From Clostridium acidisoli DSM 12555 (GTDB lineage: Bacteria; Bacillota; Clostridia; Clostridiales; Clostridiaceae), in the NCBI RefSeq assembly GCF_900176305.1, contig NZ_FWXH01000003.1, forward strand, positions 248,001 through 312,000: a stretch of DNA of 64,000 nucleotides, given 5' to 3'. A program made the translations under genes and the position numbers. Under the pieces are notes generated by a model that was not told the DNA's origin, searched no databases, and worked only from the letters and a program-made list of their open reading frames with translations. Below, one piece after another: positions 36,854 to 46,320 of this stretch. Numbering within the stretch: the stretch's first letter is position 1; each line of letters starts with the position of its first letter.

Positions 36854-37531
36854 ATGGTTTATATTTGCCCATATTTTTCAAGGAAAATGGATGACATTGA
36901 ATACAGAAATTCAAACAAATATTATGTAAATGAAAGTATAATTTTAAAAGAACAAAAATTAAGTCCACAAAAGTTTAATATAAAGTATCCATATATATCA
37001 AATTTAGACAATGATATAATAAAATCAAAAATAAACGAATCAATTGTAAATGAAGTAAGTGATCTTTTTAAAAGTCAGGTTCTAATTCCGGAACAAGTGG
37101 ATTTTAATGAAATATTTGGCACATATGAAATTGGAGTAAATAAAAATAATATTTTGAGTGTTTTGTTTAGTTTGTATACTTATGTTAATAGAGCAGCACA
37201 TGGAATTACACAGTATTCTTCAATAACAATTAACACAAAAACTGGTGAAGTATATAAATTTGATGAATTATTTAATTCAAAGGTGTATTATACAGAATTT
37301 TTAAATAGGATTGCAAATCAGTATATTAAAGAAAATAATATCCATCTTATAAATCCATATGGTGGAGTAAGACCTAATCAAGAATATTATCTTACAGAAG
37401 ATAACCTGATAATTTATTATCAGGTTTACGAATATACTCCGTATTATTATGGTTTATTCAAAATAGAAATTCCTTATAATGAAATAAAAAATCTTTTGAG
37501 TCCAACATCGCCAATAAATAAACTTTTATAG
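36854..37531 (+). CDS. DUF4163/DUF3298 domain protein
   Basis: This 225-aa protein has an N-terminal DUF4163-like part with alternating strands (KYPYISNLDNDIIKSKINES) and a C-terminal DUF3298-like part (FDELFNSKVYYTEFLNRIANQ, then YYLTEDNLIIYYQVYEYTPYYYG). The pair is found in anti-sigma factor RsiV and in many clostridial exported proteins, where it may bind cell-wall material. Here there is no signal peptide or membrane helix before the domain, unlike most relatives. GGAAGG precedes ATG 36854. The function is unknown. Confidence 0.75.
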   Translation: MVYICPYFSRKMDDIEYRNSNKYYVNESIILKEQKLSPQKFNIKYPYISNLDNDIIKSKINESIVNEVSDLFKSQVLIPEQVDFNEIFGTYEIGVNKNNILSVLFSLYTYVNRAAHGITQYSSITINTKTGEVYKFDELFNSKVYYTEFLNRIANQYIKENNIHLINPYGGVRPNQEYYLTEDNLIIYYQVYEYTPYYYGLFKIEIPYNEIKNLLSPTSPINKLL

Positions 37532-37689
37532 AATTGCTAAATTTTTTATTGTAGTCATCATTATGCACACTTAAATTTTACTAATTCTAAAGTTTGATGT
37601 ATAATTAAAAAGGGTAATTATAATGTTAACATAATAAAATAAGAATTAATAAAAATAATTAGCGATAGTGATGACTAGGAGGATTCGTT

Positions 37690-38745
37690 TTGAAAACTTT
37701 AAATGAATTATTAAAATTTACATTAGAAAACAAAGCATCTGATTTACATCTTACGGTAGGGGTTCCGCCTGTAATTAGAGTAAATGGAGAACTTCAAGTA
37801 ATTGATGAGGAAAAATTATTACCAGCTTATACAAAAAATTATGCAAAGGAATTATTACAAGATAGATTTAGTGATTATGAAAAAGAAGGTGAGATGGATT
37901 CATCATTTTCAGCGTCAGGTATAGGCAGATTTAGAGTCAATATATACAAACAAAGAGGTAGCGATGCAATTGCAATAAGAAATGTTGGACTTAAGGTTCC
38001 AGCACTTAAGGATTTAAATTTTCCGAAAGTAATAAATCAATTAATTGATGCTCAAAGAGGTCTGATTTTGGTTACAGGTCCTACTGGAAGCGGAAAGAGT
38101 ACATCACTTGCTGCTATGATTAATGAAATAAATTCTACTAGAAAAGAGCATATAATAACATTGGAAGATCCAATAGAATATATGCATAAACATAATAAGT
38201 CTATAATAAATCAAAGAGAAATAGGTAGAGATAGTAGTTCCTATGCTTCCGCATTAAGAGCAATATTAAGAGAAGATCCTGATGTTATTTTAATTGGTGA
38301 GATGAGAGATCTTGAAACTATATCAATAGCTATAACTGCAGCAGAAACTGGACATCTAGTATTTTCAACTTTGCATACAATTGGTGCAGCTAAGACTATT
38401 GACAGAATTATAGATGTTTTTCCACCTTTTCAGCAACAACAAATAAAGATACAATTGGCAGCAGTACTTAGAGGAATTGTATCTCAACAACTTATACCTA
38501 CAGAAGATAAAAATGGACGAGTAGCTGCGTTGGAAATAATGATGAATACTCCTGCTATACAAAATTTAATTAGGGAAGGTAAAACACATCAATTACAATC
38601 GCATATACAGACTGGAAATAAATATGGTATGAAAACTATGGATATGGCACTAGCTGAACTCTATAGAACTGGGATTATATCAAATGAATCTGTGATGACT
38701 TATTGTATTGATAAGGAGCTTACTTCTAAATTAATATCCTTATAA
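37690..38745 (+). CDS. PilT-like type IV pilus retraction ATPase
   Basis: This 351-aa secretion-type hexameric ATPase has normal PilT length. It begins LLKFTLENKASDLHLTVGVPP. The Walker A VTGPTGSGKSTSLAAM is near residue 130-145, the Asp box IITLEDPIEY near 160, and the Walker B region LREDPDVILIGEMRD near 197. The His box ETGHLVFSTLHT, typical of PilT, follows. It would depolymerise type IV pili for twitching. No other pilus gene lies in the window, so partners must be elsewhere. The start is TTG 37690 with AGGAGG seven bases upstream. Confidence 0.92.
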   Translation: MKTLNELLKFTLENKASDLHLTVGVPPVIRVNGELQVIDEEKLLPAYTKNYAKELLQDRFSDYEKEGEMDSSFSASGIGRFRVNIYKQRGSDAIAIRNVGLKVPALKDLNFPKVINQLIDAQRGLILVTGPTGSGKSTSLAAMINEINSTRKEHIITLEDPIEYMHKHNKSIINQREIGRDSSSYASALRAILREDPDVILIGEMRDLETISIAITAAETGHLVFSTLHTIGAAKTIDRIIDVFPPFQQQQIKIQLAAVLRGIVSQQLIPTEDKNGRVAALEIMMNTPAIQNLIREGKTHQLQSHIQTGNKYGMKTMDMALAELYRTGIISNESVMTYCIDKELTSKLISL

Positions 38746-38750
38746 GTTTT

Positions 38751-38841
38751 CAATAACGATAAAGTACAAAAATGGTTATTGTATGCATAATATAAAAACT
38801 TTATTATTAAATATGATAAATGTATTTTATTTAATAATAAA
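38751..38841 (+). terminator. two hairpins downstream of pilT
   Basis: CAATAAC (38751-38757) pairs with GTTATTG (38775-38781), and TTTATTATTAAAT (38800-38812) with ATTTAATAATAAA (38829-38841), both perfectly. Neither has a strong T tail, so they are weak terminators or mRNA-end stabilisers. Confidence 0.4.
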
Positions 38842-38956
38842 AATGGGTATAATAACTATTGATAGATGTATTATGAACTAGAATATGAATTTTATAATTT
38901 ATTATAGCATTTACTTAACTTTTATGCTAAAATAACTTTGTTCAGGGGGGATCACA

Positions 38957-40231
38957 GTGAATGAACTAGTACATATTTTAATAATTATTTCACGTGTATT
39001 CACAGGTTTTGCTTTTGCTTACTCTTTATACAATGTAATTATTTCATTGTTTGGTATTTACAAAAAGAAAAACTTAGAGGTAGTAGCACCAAAAAAAAGT
39101 TTCGCATTGTTAGTAGCAGCACACAATGAAGAGGCTGTTATTTCAGACATTATTGTCAGCCTAAAAAGGCTTGAATATCCTAAGGAACTATATGATATAT
39201 TTGTAATTGCAGATAATTGTGAGGATAACACTGCGAAAAATGCAAGAGATAAAGGTGCCATTGTTTATGAGAGATTTGATAAAGATAAAAAAGGAAAAGG
39301 CTTTGCGCTGGAATGGATGTTTAGTAAAATATTTAAAATGGATAAGAAATATGACTCTGTAGTTATTTTTGATGCGGATAATCTTGCTTCTAAAAATTTC
39401 TTAAATGAAATGAATAAAAAACTATGTGAAGGATATAAAGTTGTTCAAGGTTATTTGGATAGTAAAAATCCTAAAGATACATGGATTACAGCTTGCTATT
39501 CTATATCATTTTGGCAAAATAATAGAATGTTTCAACTTGCAAGAAATAATATGGGAATATCAAGTCAATTAGGTGGAACGGGTTTATGTATAGACACTGA
39601 AATTCTTAGAGAACTTGGATGGGGAGCTACCTGTCTTACAGAGGATTTGGAATTTACATGTAAGTTAATCTCCAATGGTGAAAAAGTAGGGTTTGCTCAT
39701 GATGCAGTTGTTTATGATGAAAAACCACTTACATTAGTACAATCATGGAGGCAAAGAAGAAGATGGATGCAAGGTTATGCAGATGTATCGAGCAGATATT
39801 TCTTTAAGCTTCTAAAAAAAGGAATTAAAAGCAGAAGTTTAACTGCAATTGATTGTGCAATATATACAGTACAGCCAGTATTATTTATAATTATGGGTAT
39901 TGTAGCTGTTGTTGGATTTGTTCAAGTTGGAATTAATGCTTATGGATATTTAAGTGGTTCATTAAGCATGGCTGGTAGTTCAAGTACTAATCCATTTACG
40001 ATTTTGACGGCAATCTTTACTGCATTTCTATATCTGTATACTCCGTGCTTGTTAGCACTGGATAAAAAACTTGATTTTAAAATATTCTTGTATTATATAA
40101 TTATGCCAATATATCAATTGACATGGTTTCCAATATCTATACAAGGAATATTGAAAAAAGATGATAAAGAATGGAGTCATACTGAGCATACTAGAAGTGT
40201 AGATATTGATGAGTTAGAAAAAGCGAATTAA
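38957..40231 (+). CDS. family 2 membrane glycosyltransferase
   Basis: This 424-aa processive-type glycosyltransferase has an N-terminal membrane helix, then FALLVAAHNEEAVISDII near residue 49, the DXD-like IFDADN near 138, the TEDLEFT motif near 231 and QRRRWMQG near 258. Two or three C-terminal membrane helices follow. These are the D, D, D, QxxRW features of the cellulose/poly-GlcNAc/hyaluronan synthase class, so it probably builds or extends a cell-surface polysaccharide. The sugar is unknown. It starts at GTG 38957 behind GGGGGG and appears to be a single-gene unit. Confidence 0.88.
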   Translation: MNELVHILIIISRVFTGFAFAYSLYNVIISLFGIYKKKNLEVVAPKKSFALLVAAHNEEAVISDIIVSLKRLEYPKELYDIFVIADNCEDNTAKNARDKGAIVYERFDKDKKGKGFALEWMFSKIFKMDKKYDSVVIFDADNLASKNFLNEMNKKLCEGYKVVQGYLDSKNPKDTWITACYSISFWQNNRMFQLARNNMGISSQLGGTGLCIDTEILRELGWGATCLTEDLEFTCKLISNGEKVGFAHDAVVYDEKPLTLVQSWRQRRRWMQGYADVSSRYFFKLLKKGIKSRSLTAIDCAIYTVQPVLFIIMGIVAVVGFVQVGINAYGYLSGSLSMAGSSSTNPFTILTAIFTAFLYLYTPCLLALDKKLDFKIFLYYIIMPIYQLTWFPISIQGILKKDDKEWSHTEHTRSVDIDELEKAN

Positions 40232-40237
40232 GTTTAA

Positions 40238-40275
40238 ATAAAAGGGGTTAGCTAAATACTCGCCTCTTTTTTATT
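40238..40275 (+). terminator. rho-independent terminator after the glycosyltransferase
   Basis: AAAAGGGG pairs with CCTCTTTT (one G-T) around a 15-nt loop, followed by TTATTTAT. Confidence 0.65.
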
Positions 40276-40398
40276 TATATTACAATATATTTATGAAAAA
40301 TTTTAATTAAAACAAAAATATTTTCTTTTAAAATAGAGGAAATTTCAAATTTCTGTTGAATATATTAATTTGTGTTCTCTTATAGGGGGGAAAACTGT

Positions 40399-41655
40399 AT
40401 GAATGATTATTTAGTAGGAATAGATGTTGGTTCTTCGAAAGTTTGTGCGGCTGCAGGAAGAATAGACAAGAATGGTGAGCTTTCAATTTTAGGAATAACA
40501 TCTGTAAATTGTCGAGGACTCAAAAAAGCTGTGGTAGTAGATATAGATGGCTCTTCGGAATCTATAAGGGAATGTATAGAAAAACTGGAGAGAATGGTTG
40601 ATATTGAAATAAATGAGGCCTATATATCACTTCCAGGTGGAATAAGTGAGCTTGTACATAATACTGGAATGGTAGCTATATCAGCTGACGACAGAGAAAT
40701 AAGGAAAAATGATGTTGAAAGAGTTTTAGAAGCCACTAAACTTATATCAATTTCATCCGATAAAGAGATTATAGGTATTGAGCCAAAACAATTTATAGTT
40801 GATGGTTATGATAATATAAAAGACCCAGTTGGAATGAGTGGTTTAAGATTAGAAGTAGAAGCAGATGTTTTAATTGCAAAAACTACAGTTGTAACTAACC
40901 TAGTTAAAAGTGTCAATAAGGCTGGAGTTGATGTGAAAGGAATATGCTTACAACCTAAAGCTACATCTAAAGTCGTATTAACTGAAGAAGAAAGAGAAAT
41001 GGGAACTGCATTAGTTAATGTTGGTGCTGAAACAATGGATATAACAATAATCAAAAACAATAATATTTGTTTCACGTCAATAATACCACTAGGAGGAAAT
41101 AACATAACTAATGATATTTCCTTAGGACTTAAGCTTCCCTTTCAAGAAGCTGAAAAGCTAAAAATTAAATGTGCTAACTTAATAAAGTCTAAAATTGAAC
41201 AAGAAAACAAAAGTTTTAGTAAGTCTTCAATTAGCACAGAAAATTCTTCAATAGACTATGATTTTTTTAATGAAATAGTAGAAGCTAGAGTTGAAGAATT
41301 AATAATTATTATTAAAAAAGAAATTGAAAAAAGTGGTTTTTATGAGCAAATAAGAAATTTTGTCTTTGTAGGAGGCGGATTATCTTTAATCAATGGGTTG
41401 ATGCCATTTGCAGAGAATTTACTCAAAAAAACTGTTAAGATAGGATCTCCTATTTTTGTAGGTGCAGCTAATCCAATATATGCAGTAGCTGTTGGGATAG
41501 TAAAGGATGCATCTGATATATTTAAGCAGAGTGAAATATCTAACGATTTTTATGAGGAAGAAAATAATGGCATTTGGGAACAAAAGAGTAAAAAGCGTTA
41601 TGAAAACACAGGCGTTTTGACTAAAGTGAAAAATTTTCTTGCAGATTTTTTCTAA
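40399..41655 (+). CDS. ftsA: cell division protein FtsA
   Basis: This 418-aa actin-like ATPase tethers FtsZ to the membrane. It opens VGIDVGSSKVCAAAGRI (phosphate 1), has the 1C subdomain in residues about 85-165, phosphate 2 at ALVNVGAETMDITI near 210 and the adenosine motif FVGGGLSLINGLM near 330. The C-terminal tail GVLTKVKNFLADFF is the expected amphipathic membrane-targeting helix. ATG 40399 follows GGGGGG at good spacing; an in-frame ATG at 40372 lies upstream of that site. It is 15 bases before ftsZ. Confidence 0.94.
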   Translation: MNDYLVGIDVGSSKVCAAAGRIDKNGELSILGITSVNCRGLKKAVVVDIDGSSESIRECIEKLERMVDIEINEAYISLPGGISELVHNTGMVAISADDREIRKNDVERVLEATKLISISSDKEIIGIEPKQFIVDGYDNIKDPVGMSGLRLEVEADVLIAKTTVVTNLVKSVNKAGVDVKGICLQPKATSKVVLTEEEREMGTALVNVGAETMDITIIKNNNICFTSIIPLGGNNITNDISLGLKLPFQEAEKLKIKCANLIKSKIEQENKSFSKSSISTENSSIDYDFFNEIVEARVEELIIIIKKEIEKSGFYEQIRNFVFVGGGLSLINGLMPFAENLLKKTVKIGSPIFVGAANPIYAVAVGIVKDASDIFKQSEISNDFYEEENNGIWEQKSKKRYENTGVLTKVKNFLADFF

Positions 41656-41670
41656 AGAGGAGGTAGTAGT

Positions 41671-42774
41671 GTGCTGGACTTTGATGTTGATATTCAACAA
41701 TTTGCACAAATAAAAGTAATTGGTTGTGGTGGCGGAGGCAACAATGCTGTCAATAGGATGATTATAGAAGGATTAAAAAATGTTGAGTTTATTGCTATAA
41801 ATACTGATAAACAAGCATTAGCACTTTCACAAGCTTCACAAAAAATACAGATTGGTGATAAACTAACGAAGGGACTAGGAGCTGGAGCTAATCCTGAAAT
41901 AGGACAAAAAGCTGCAGAAGAAAGTAAAGAAGAAATATCAGAAGCAATTAAAGGAGCTGATATGGTATTTATCACAGCTGGAATGGGTGGCGGTACTGGA
42001 ACTGGTGCAGCGCCTATAGTTGCCGAAATTGCAAAATCTATGGGCATTTTGACAGTGGGAGTTGTTACAAAACCGTTTCCTTTCGAAGGAAGAAAAAGAA
42101 TGATTCATGCTGAAACTGGTATAAAAACTTTAAAAGAAAGAGTAGACACATTAGTAACAATTCCTAATGAAAGGTTATTAGCTATAGTTGACAAAAAAAC
42201 AACTTTAGTAGAATCTTTTAAATATGCAGATGATGTTTTAAGGCAAGGTGTTCAAGGTATTTCTGACTTAATAACTATACCAGGATTAGTTAATTTAGAT
42301 TTTGCAGATGTTAGAACTGTAATGCTAGACAAGGGACTTGCACACATGGGAGTTGGGACAGGAAAAGGCGATAATAGAGCGGCAGATGCAGCTAAAGAAG
42401 CCATATCTAGTCCATTACTTGAAACCTCTATTGTTGGTGCTACTGGTGTACTTTTAAATGTAACAGGCGGAGAAGATTTAGGACTATTAGAAATTAATGA
42501 AGCAGCTCAAATAGTTCAAGAAGCCGCAGATCCAGATGCAAATATTATTTTTGGTGCAGTAATTGATGAAAATTTAAAAGATGAATTAAGAATAACAGTT
42601 ATAGCTACTGGATTTGAAAATGATAAAATTGAATCAACAATTAGAAATAATAGAACTGAAAATGAGGTTAAGAAACCAGAAGCTGAAGTTGCTAGCACTG
42701 TAGATTATTCGTCTAGGATAGATAATGGTGATTTAGATGTACCTGCTTTCTTGAGAAGACAAAGTAAAAAATAG
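41671..42774 (+). CDS. ftsZ: cell division protein FtsZ
   Basis: This 367-aa tubulin-like GTPase forms the division ring. [17 protein letters not shown] is near residue 11-27, the GTP-binding signature [11 protein letters not shown] near 105, and the T7 loop NLDFADVR near 208. The C-terminal peptide [13 protein letters not shown]-type end ([11 protein letters not shown]) binds FtsA and SepF. It starts at GTG 41671 behind GAGGAGG. It is co-transcribed with ftsA. In clostridia the asymmetric septum of sporulation also uses FtsZ, and the spoIIGA cluster follows. Confidence 0.97.
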   Translation: MLDFDVDIQQFAQIKVIGCGGGGNNAVNRMIIEGLKNVEFIAINTDKQALALSQASQKIQIGDKLTKGLGAGANPEIGQKAAEESKEEISEAIKGADMVFITAGMGGGTGTGAAPIVAEIAKSMGILTVGVVTKPFPFEGRKRMIHAETGIKTLKERVDTLVTIPNERLLAIVDKKTTLVESFKYADDVLRQGVQGISDLITIPGLVNLDFADVRTVMLDKGLAHMGVGTGKGDNRAADAAKEAISSPLLETSIVGATGVLLNVTGGEDLGLLEINEAAQIVQEAADPDANIIFGAVIDENLKDELRITVIATGFENDKIESTIRNNRTENEVKKPEAEVASTVDYSSRIDNGDLDVPAFLRRQSKK

Positions 42775-42796
42775 TTGTAGTTTAATGGCTTTATAC

Positions 42797-42852
42797 ATAA
42801 AGAGGATGTTTTTAAATGATTTTAATCATTTAAAAACATCCTCTTTATTTTA
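42797..42852 (+). terminator. very long hairpin terminator after ftsZ
   Basis: A perfect inverted repeat of about 24-25 bp (42797-42821 with 42824-42848) with a minimal loop is followed by TTTTA. Confidence 0.85.
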
Positions 42853-42884
42853 ATGCTAAAAAAAATAAGATTATTTAATAAATC

Positions 42885-42961
42885 ATGACAAATTTACGAA
42901 AATAAAAAATTAGTATGTGAATTATAAAATGACAAAATATTGAAATTATAAGTTATATAAT
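42885..42961 (+). promoter_or_regulatory. candidate Spo0A-type promoter region of spoIIGA
   Basis: ATGACAAA occurs twice (42885-42892 and 42929-42936), a degenerate reverse match to the Spo0A box. TATAAT (42956-42961) lies downstream with no normal -35. In Bacillus the spoIIG promoter also has abnormal spacing and needs Spo0A~P. The resemblance is weak. Confidence 0.25.
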
Positions 42962-42986
42962 ATTCTACATGGGGAGGGATATTATT

Positions 42987-43787
42987 GTGGTAGTGTATTT
43001 GGATATACTTTTACTTGAAAATTTAATTGTTAATTTTTTTTTGCTCTATATAACGGCACAAACATTAAGAATATATATAAAACTAAGATATATGTTTTTG
43101 GCTGCGTTTTTGGGTAGTTTATACGTTTTAACATTAATATATCCTGTACCAAAAATATTTAGCTCATTAATATTTAAGCTTATTGTTGCTTGTTTAATGA
43201 CAATAATATGTTTTAGAAAAAAAGATTTAAACCTAAATTTAAAAGCTACAGCAATATTTATTATATATTCAATGATGCTAGCAGGTTTATGTATCTTTAT
43301 TGAATTCTATAATAGCAAAAGTCTAACTTTTGATGGAGGGTTTATAAACTTTTCTTATAAATATATTCTTATAGCTTTTTTTATTTCATACATGGTAGTA
43401 CATAGACTAATAATATATGTAAAAGATCGCAAGGAAATAACAAAACTTATTTATGATGTAGAAATAATTACTGACAATAACGCGAAAAAAGTAAAGGCTT
43501 TTTTAGATACAGGAAATGAATTAAGGGAACCGGCTACAAATTTACCAGTAATGCTTGTAGATAAAGAAATTTTAGAGGACGTAAAAATAGGAGGGGGAAA
43601 TAAATTTTATATACCTTATAAGGTTATAGATGGTTCAAAAGGGCTATTAGTTGGATTTAAACCTACTACAGTTAACATTTACAATGGAGACACTTATACA
43701 AGTAGAGATATGATAATAGCATTTTCTGACCATAGATTAAGTGAGTTAAATGAATACAATGCATTGCTATCAAGAGGAATTATATAG
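42987..43787 (+). CDS. spoIIGA: sporulation sigma-E processing peptidase SpoIIGA
   Basis: This 266-aa protein has about five membrane helices in its N-terminal half and a soluble aspartic-protease-like C-terminal half with [19 protein letters not shown] near residue 175-193 (the DTGN motif carries the catalytic aspartate). It cleaves the pro-sequence of SigE, encoded just downstream. GTG 42987 is chosen because GGGGAGGG (42971-42978) lies eight bases before it and the N terminus then reads like other SpoIIGA proteins; an in-frame ATG 42969 overlaps that site. Confidence 0.93.
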   Translation: MVVYLDILLLENLIVNFFLLYITAQTLRIYIKLRYMFLAAFLGSLYVLTLIYPVPKIFSSLIFKLIVACLMTIICFRKKDLNLNLKATAIFIIYSMMLAGLCIFIEFYNSKSLTFDGGFINFSYKYILIAFFISYMVVHRLIIYVKDRKEITKLIYDVEIITDNNAKKVKAFLDTGNELREPATNLPVMLVDKEILEDVKIGGGNKFYIPYKVIDGSKGLLVGFKPTTVNIYNGDTYTSRDMIIAFSDHRLSELNEYNALLSRGII

Positions 43788-43800
43788 ATGGGGGATTAAT

Positions 43801-44505
43801 ATGTGGGTTAATGTGATTTTTAATAGGTTATTAGTAAAGTTTAAATTTTTTGTTAAAAATATAAGGTATATAGGTGGCAGTGATGCGCTTCCACCTCCTT
43901 TAACTAAAGAGGAGGAAGAAAAACTTGTAAATAAACTTACTACTGGAGATGAAAGTGTAAGGTCTACTTTAATAGAAAGAAATTTAAGATTAGTTATATA
44001 CATAGCAAGGAAGTTTGAAAATACAGGTGTTGGAGTTGAAGATTTAATTTCAGTTGGAACAATAGGTCTTATAAAGGCTGTTAATACCTTTGATCCTGAA
44101 AAAAAAATAAAGCTTGCAACCTATGCATCAAGATGTATTGAAAATGAAATATTAATGTACCTTAGGAGAAATAACAAGGTTAGGGCAGAAATTTCATTTT
44201 ATGAGCCGCTAAATATTGATTGGGATGGGAATGAACTATTATTATCAGATATATTGGGGACAGAAAATGATTCCGTATATAATCTGATTGAAGATGAAGT
44301 TGATAAGCAATTATTAAGTTTAGCTATGAAAAAGCTTTCAATAAGGGAAAAAGAAATAGTTGAGCTTAGGTATGGCCTCAATGGGTGCAGTGAGAAAACT
44401 CAAAAAGAAGTTGCGGACATGCTTGGAATATCGCAATCCTATATTTCAAGATTGGAGAAAAGAATTGTAAAAAGATTAAAAAAAGAAATTAGTAAAATGT
44501 TATAA
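43801..44505 (+). CDS. sigE: RNA polymerase sporulation sigma factor SigE
   Basis: This 234-aa early mother-cell sigma factor has an N-terminal pro-sequence of about 22 residues rich in hydrophobic and basic residues ([18 protein letters not shown]). It precedes [12 protein letters not shown], the known junction region for SpoIIGA cleavage. Region 2 has [16 protein letters not shown] and [19 protein letters not shown]; region 4 has [25 protein letters not shown] 43801 follows GGGGGA. It is 13 bases downstream of spoIIGA, its processing peptidase, and 75 bases before sigG. Confidence 0.97.
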   Translation: MWVNVIFNRLLVKFKFFVKNIRYIGGSDALPPPLTKEEEEKLVNKLTTGDESVRSTLIERNLRLVIYIARKFENTGVGVEDLISVGTIGLIKAVNTFDPEKKIKLATYASRCIENEILMYLRRNNKVRAEISFYEPLNIDWDGNELLLSDILGTENDSVYNLIEDEVDKQLLSLAMKKLSIREKEIVELRYGLNGCSEKTQKEVADMLGISQSYISRLEKRIVKRLKKEISKML

Positions 44506-44580
44506 GGGATGTCTCTAGTATAAAATCAGATTTCTGAGGGAATAATTTAAATGCTATTATTTCTTAAGGGGCTGATAAGA

Positions 44581-45354
44581 TTGATGATCAATAAAGTAGA
44601 GATATGTGGAGTCAACACATCAAAACTCCCTGTACTAAAAGAAAAAGAGATGAAAGAACTTTTGATATCCATGAGAAATGGAAATGATACTGCAAGGGAG
44701 AAATTTATAAAAGGTAATCTTAGATTAGTTTTAAGTGTTATACAAAGATTTAATAATAGAGGTGAAAATGCAGATGACTTGTTTCAAGTTGGATGCATTG
44801 GGCTTATTAAATCAATAGACAATTTTGATTTGTCACAAAATGTAAAATTCTCAACTTATGCTGTTCCAATGATAATAGGAGAAATAAGGAGGTATTTACG
44901 AGATAATAATTCTATTAGAGTAAGTAGATCACTTAGAGACATAGCATACAGAGCGCTTCAAGCAAGAGATAAACTTATAGGTGAAGATAACAAAGAACCT
45001 ACAGTTTCTCAGATTGCAACAGAACTTAAGTTACCTAGGGAAGAAGTGATTTTTGCATTAGACTCTATACAGGACCCAATATCTTTATTTGAGCCAATTT
45101 ATCATGATGGTGGTGATGCCATCTATGTAATGGATCAAATAAGTGATAACAAAAATGGTGACGAAAGCTGGCTTGAGGACATATCTATAAAAGAAGCCAT
45201 GAAAAAGCTAAGCAGTAGAGAAAAGATGATATTAAATATGAGATTTTTTGATGGCAGAACACAAATGGAAGTAGCTGATGAGATAGGAATTTCTCAGGCT
45301 CAAGTTTCAAGACTAGAAAAAACAGCTTTGAAGCACATGAGAAAATATGTTTAA
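44581..45354 (+). CDS. sigG: RNA polymerase sporulation sigma factor SigG
   Basis: This forespore sigma factor of 257 aa opens NKVEICGVNTSKLPVLKEKEM, the highly conserved SigG start. Region 2 has LFQVGCIGLIKSIDNFD and KFSTYAVPMIIGEIRRYLRDN, region 3 has DIAYRALQARDKL, and region 4 has EVADEIGISQAQVSRLEKTAL. It lacks a pro-sequence, as expected. AAGGGG (44566-44571) best serves TTG 44581 or the next codon ATG 44584; an in-frame ATG 44551 is upstream of it. The 75-base gap after sigE probably carries its own promoter. Confidence 0.95.
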   Translation: MMINKVEICGVNTSKLPVLKEKEMKELLISMRNGNDTAREKFIKGNLRLVLSVIQRFNNRGENADDLFQVGCIGLIKSIDNFDLSQNVKFSTYAVPMIIGEIRRYLRDNNSIRVSRSLRDIAYRALQARDKLIGEDNKEPTVSQIATELKLPREEVIFALDSIQDPISLFEPIYHDGGDAIYVMDQISDNKNGDESWLEDISIKEAMKKLSSREKMILNMRFFDGRTQMEVADEIGISQAQVSRLEKTALKHMRKYV

Positions 45355-45379
45355 AAGAATTTATAACACTTAAAATATA

Positions 45380-45421
45380 AGATATCTCAAATTTGTTTTA
45401 ATCATTTTGAGATATCTATTT
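45380..45421 (+). terminator. terminator-like hairpin after sigG
   Basis: AGATATCTCAAA (45380-45391) pairs perfectly with TTTGAGATATCT (45406-45417), followed by ATTTTC. Confidence 0.7.
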
Positions 45422-45462
45422 TCATATAATATATTGTATTTAATTAGATAGGAAGTGAGAGT

Positions 45463-45723
45463 ATGGAAGAGGTTTTGCATTCTTTAAACAATATCAAAAG
45501 TATGGAAGTTATTGATATTTCAACGGGCTCAAAGATGGGGTTTATTAAAGACTTAGTTGTTGACTGTAACAATTATAAGGTGATTTCGATTTTATTACCT
45601 AATCAAAAAATTGGATGGTTTTCTAAAAAAAATGATATAGAGATTCCTTGGGAACAAATAAGCAAGATTGGTTTAGACGTTATTTTAGTGGATTATAAAG
45701 ACATATCTAATAATGAGGATTGA
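45463..45723 (+). CDS. YlmC/YmxH family sporulation protein (PRC-barrel)
   Basis: This 86-aa protein is a single PRC-barrel domain: MEVIDISTGSKMGFIKDLVVD at the start, a central VISILLPNQKIGWFSK and WEQISKIGLDVILVD at the end. YlmC/YmxH proteins are conserved in spore formers, and their role is not defined. Its position after sigE-sigG supports a sporulation link. The start has GGAAGTGAG upstream. Confidence 0.88.
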   Translation: MEEVLHSLNNIKSMEVIDISTGSKMGFIKDLVVDCNNYKVISILLPNQKIGWFSKKNDIEIPWEQISKIGLDVILVDYKDISNNED

Positions 45724-45785
45724 TGATAAAAGGATTTTAAGTGTATAATATATTTAAAATATTATATATAAAGGACGTGAAAGTT

Positions 45786-46241
45786 TTGAAATGCCCATTT
45801 TGTGGATTTGAAGACAGTAAAGTAATAGATTCAAGGGCTACTGAAGATAGTATGGCTATTAGAAGAAGGAGAGAATGTTTAAACTGTAATAAAAGATATA
45901 CAACCTATGAAAAAATAGAGGATATTCCTATTCTAGTAATAAAAAAAGATTCTAGTAGAGAATATTTTGATAAATCTAAGATAATAAATGGACTTATAAA
46001 AGCATGCCAAAAAAGGCAAGTATCCAGAAAACAAATAGAAGATTTAGCTTTTGAAATAGAGAAAAGCCTTAGTAATGAAATGCTGACAGAAGTACGATCT
46101 GAAGTTATAGGAGAAATGATTATGGAACGACTAAAAGAGGTAGATGAAGTTTCATATGTGAGATTTGCATCTGTATACAGACAATTTAAAGATATAAATA
46201 CTTTTATGGAAGAAATAAGTGGGTTATTAAATAAAAAATAA
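45786..46241 (+). CDS. nrdR: transcriptional repressor NrdR
   Basis: This 151-aa regulator of ribonucleotide reductase genes has an N-terminal zinc ribbon, CPFC at residues 3-6 and CLNC at 31-34, followed by the ATP-cone domain (VIKKDSSREYFDKSKIINGLIKACQKRQV). The family senses dATP/ATP and binds NrdR boxes. The start TTG 45786 gives the universal MKCPFC N terminus and has AAGGA ten bases upstream; in-frame ATG 45741 would add 15 residues not found in relatives. Confidence 0.95.
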   Translation: MKCPFCGFEDSKVIDSRATEDSMAIRRRRECLNCNKRYTTYEKIEDIPILVIKKDSSREYFDKSKIINGLIKACQKRQVSRKQIEDLAFEIEKSLSNEMLTEVRSEVIGEMIMERLKEVDEVSYVRFASVYRQFKDINTFMEEISGLLNKK

Positions 46242-46320
46242 CGCGCATATATGTTAAATCAATGTAAAGATACGTTAAATATATATTGATATAAGGTAAA
46301 TTTTAATTCTGAGGTGTAAA

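Noticed and set aside
37532-37689. c-di-GMP riboswitch before pilT
   Set aside because: Pilus genes in clostridia can carry one, but neither the conserved class I core nor a class II pattern is visible in this 158-base gap.
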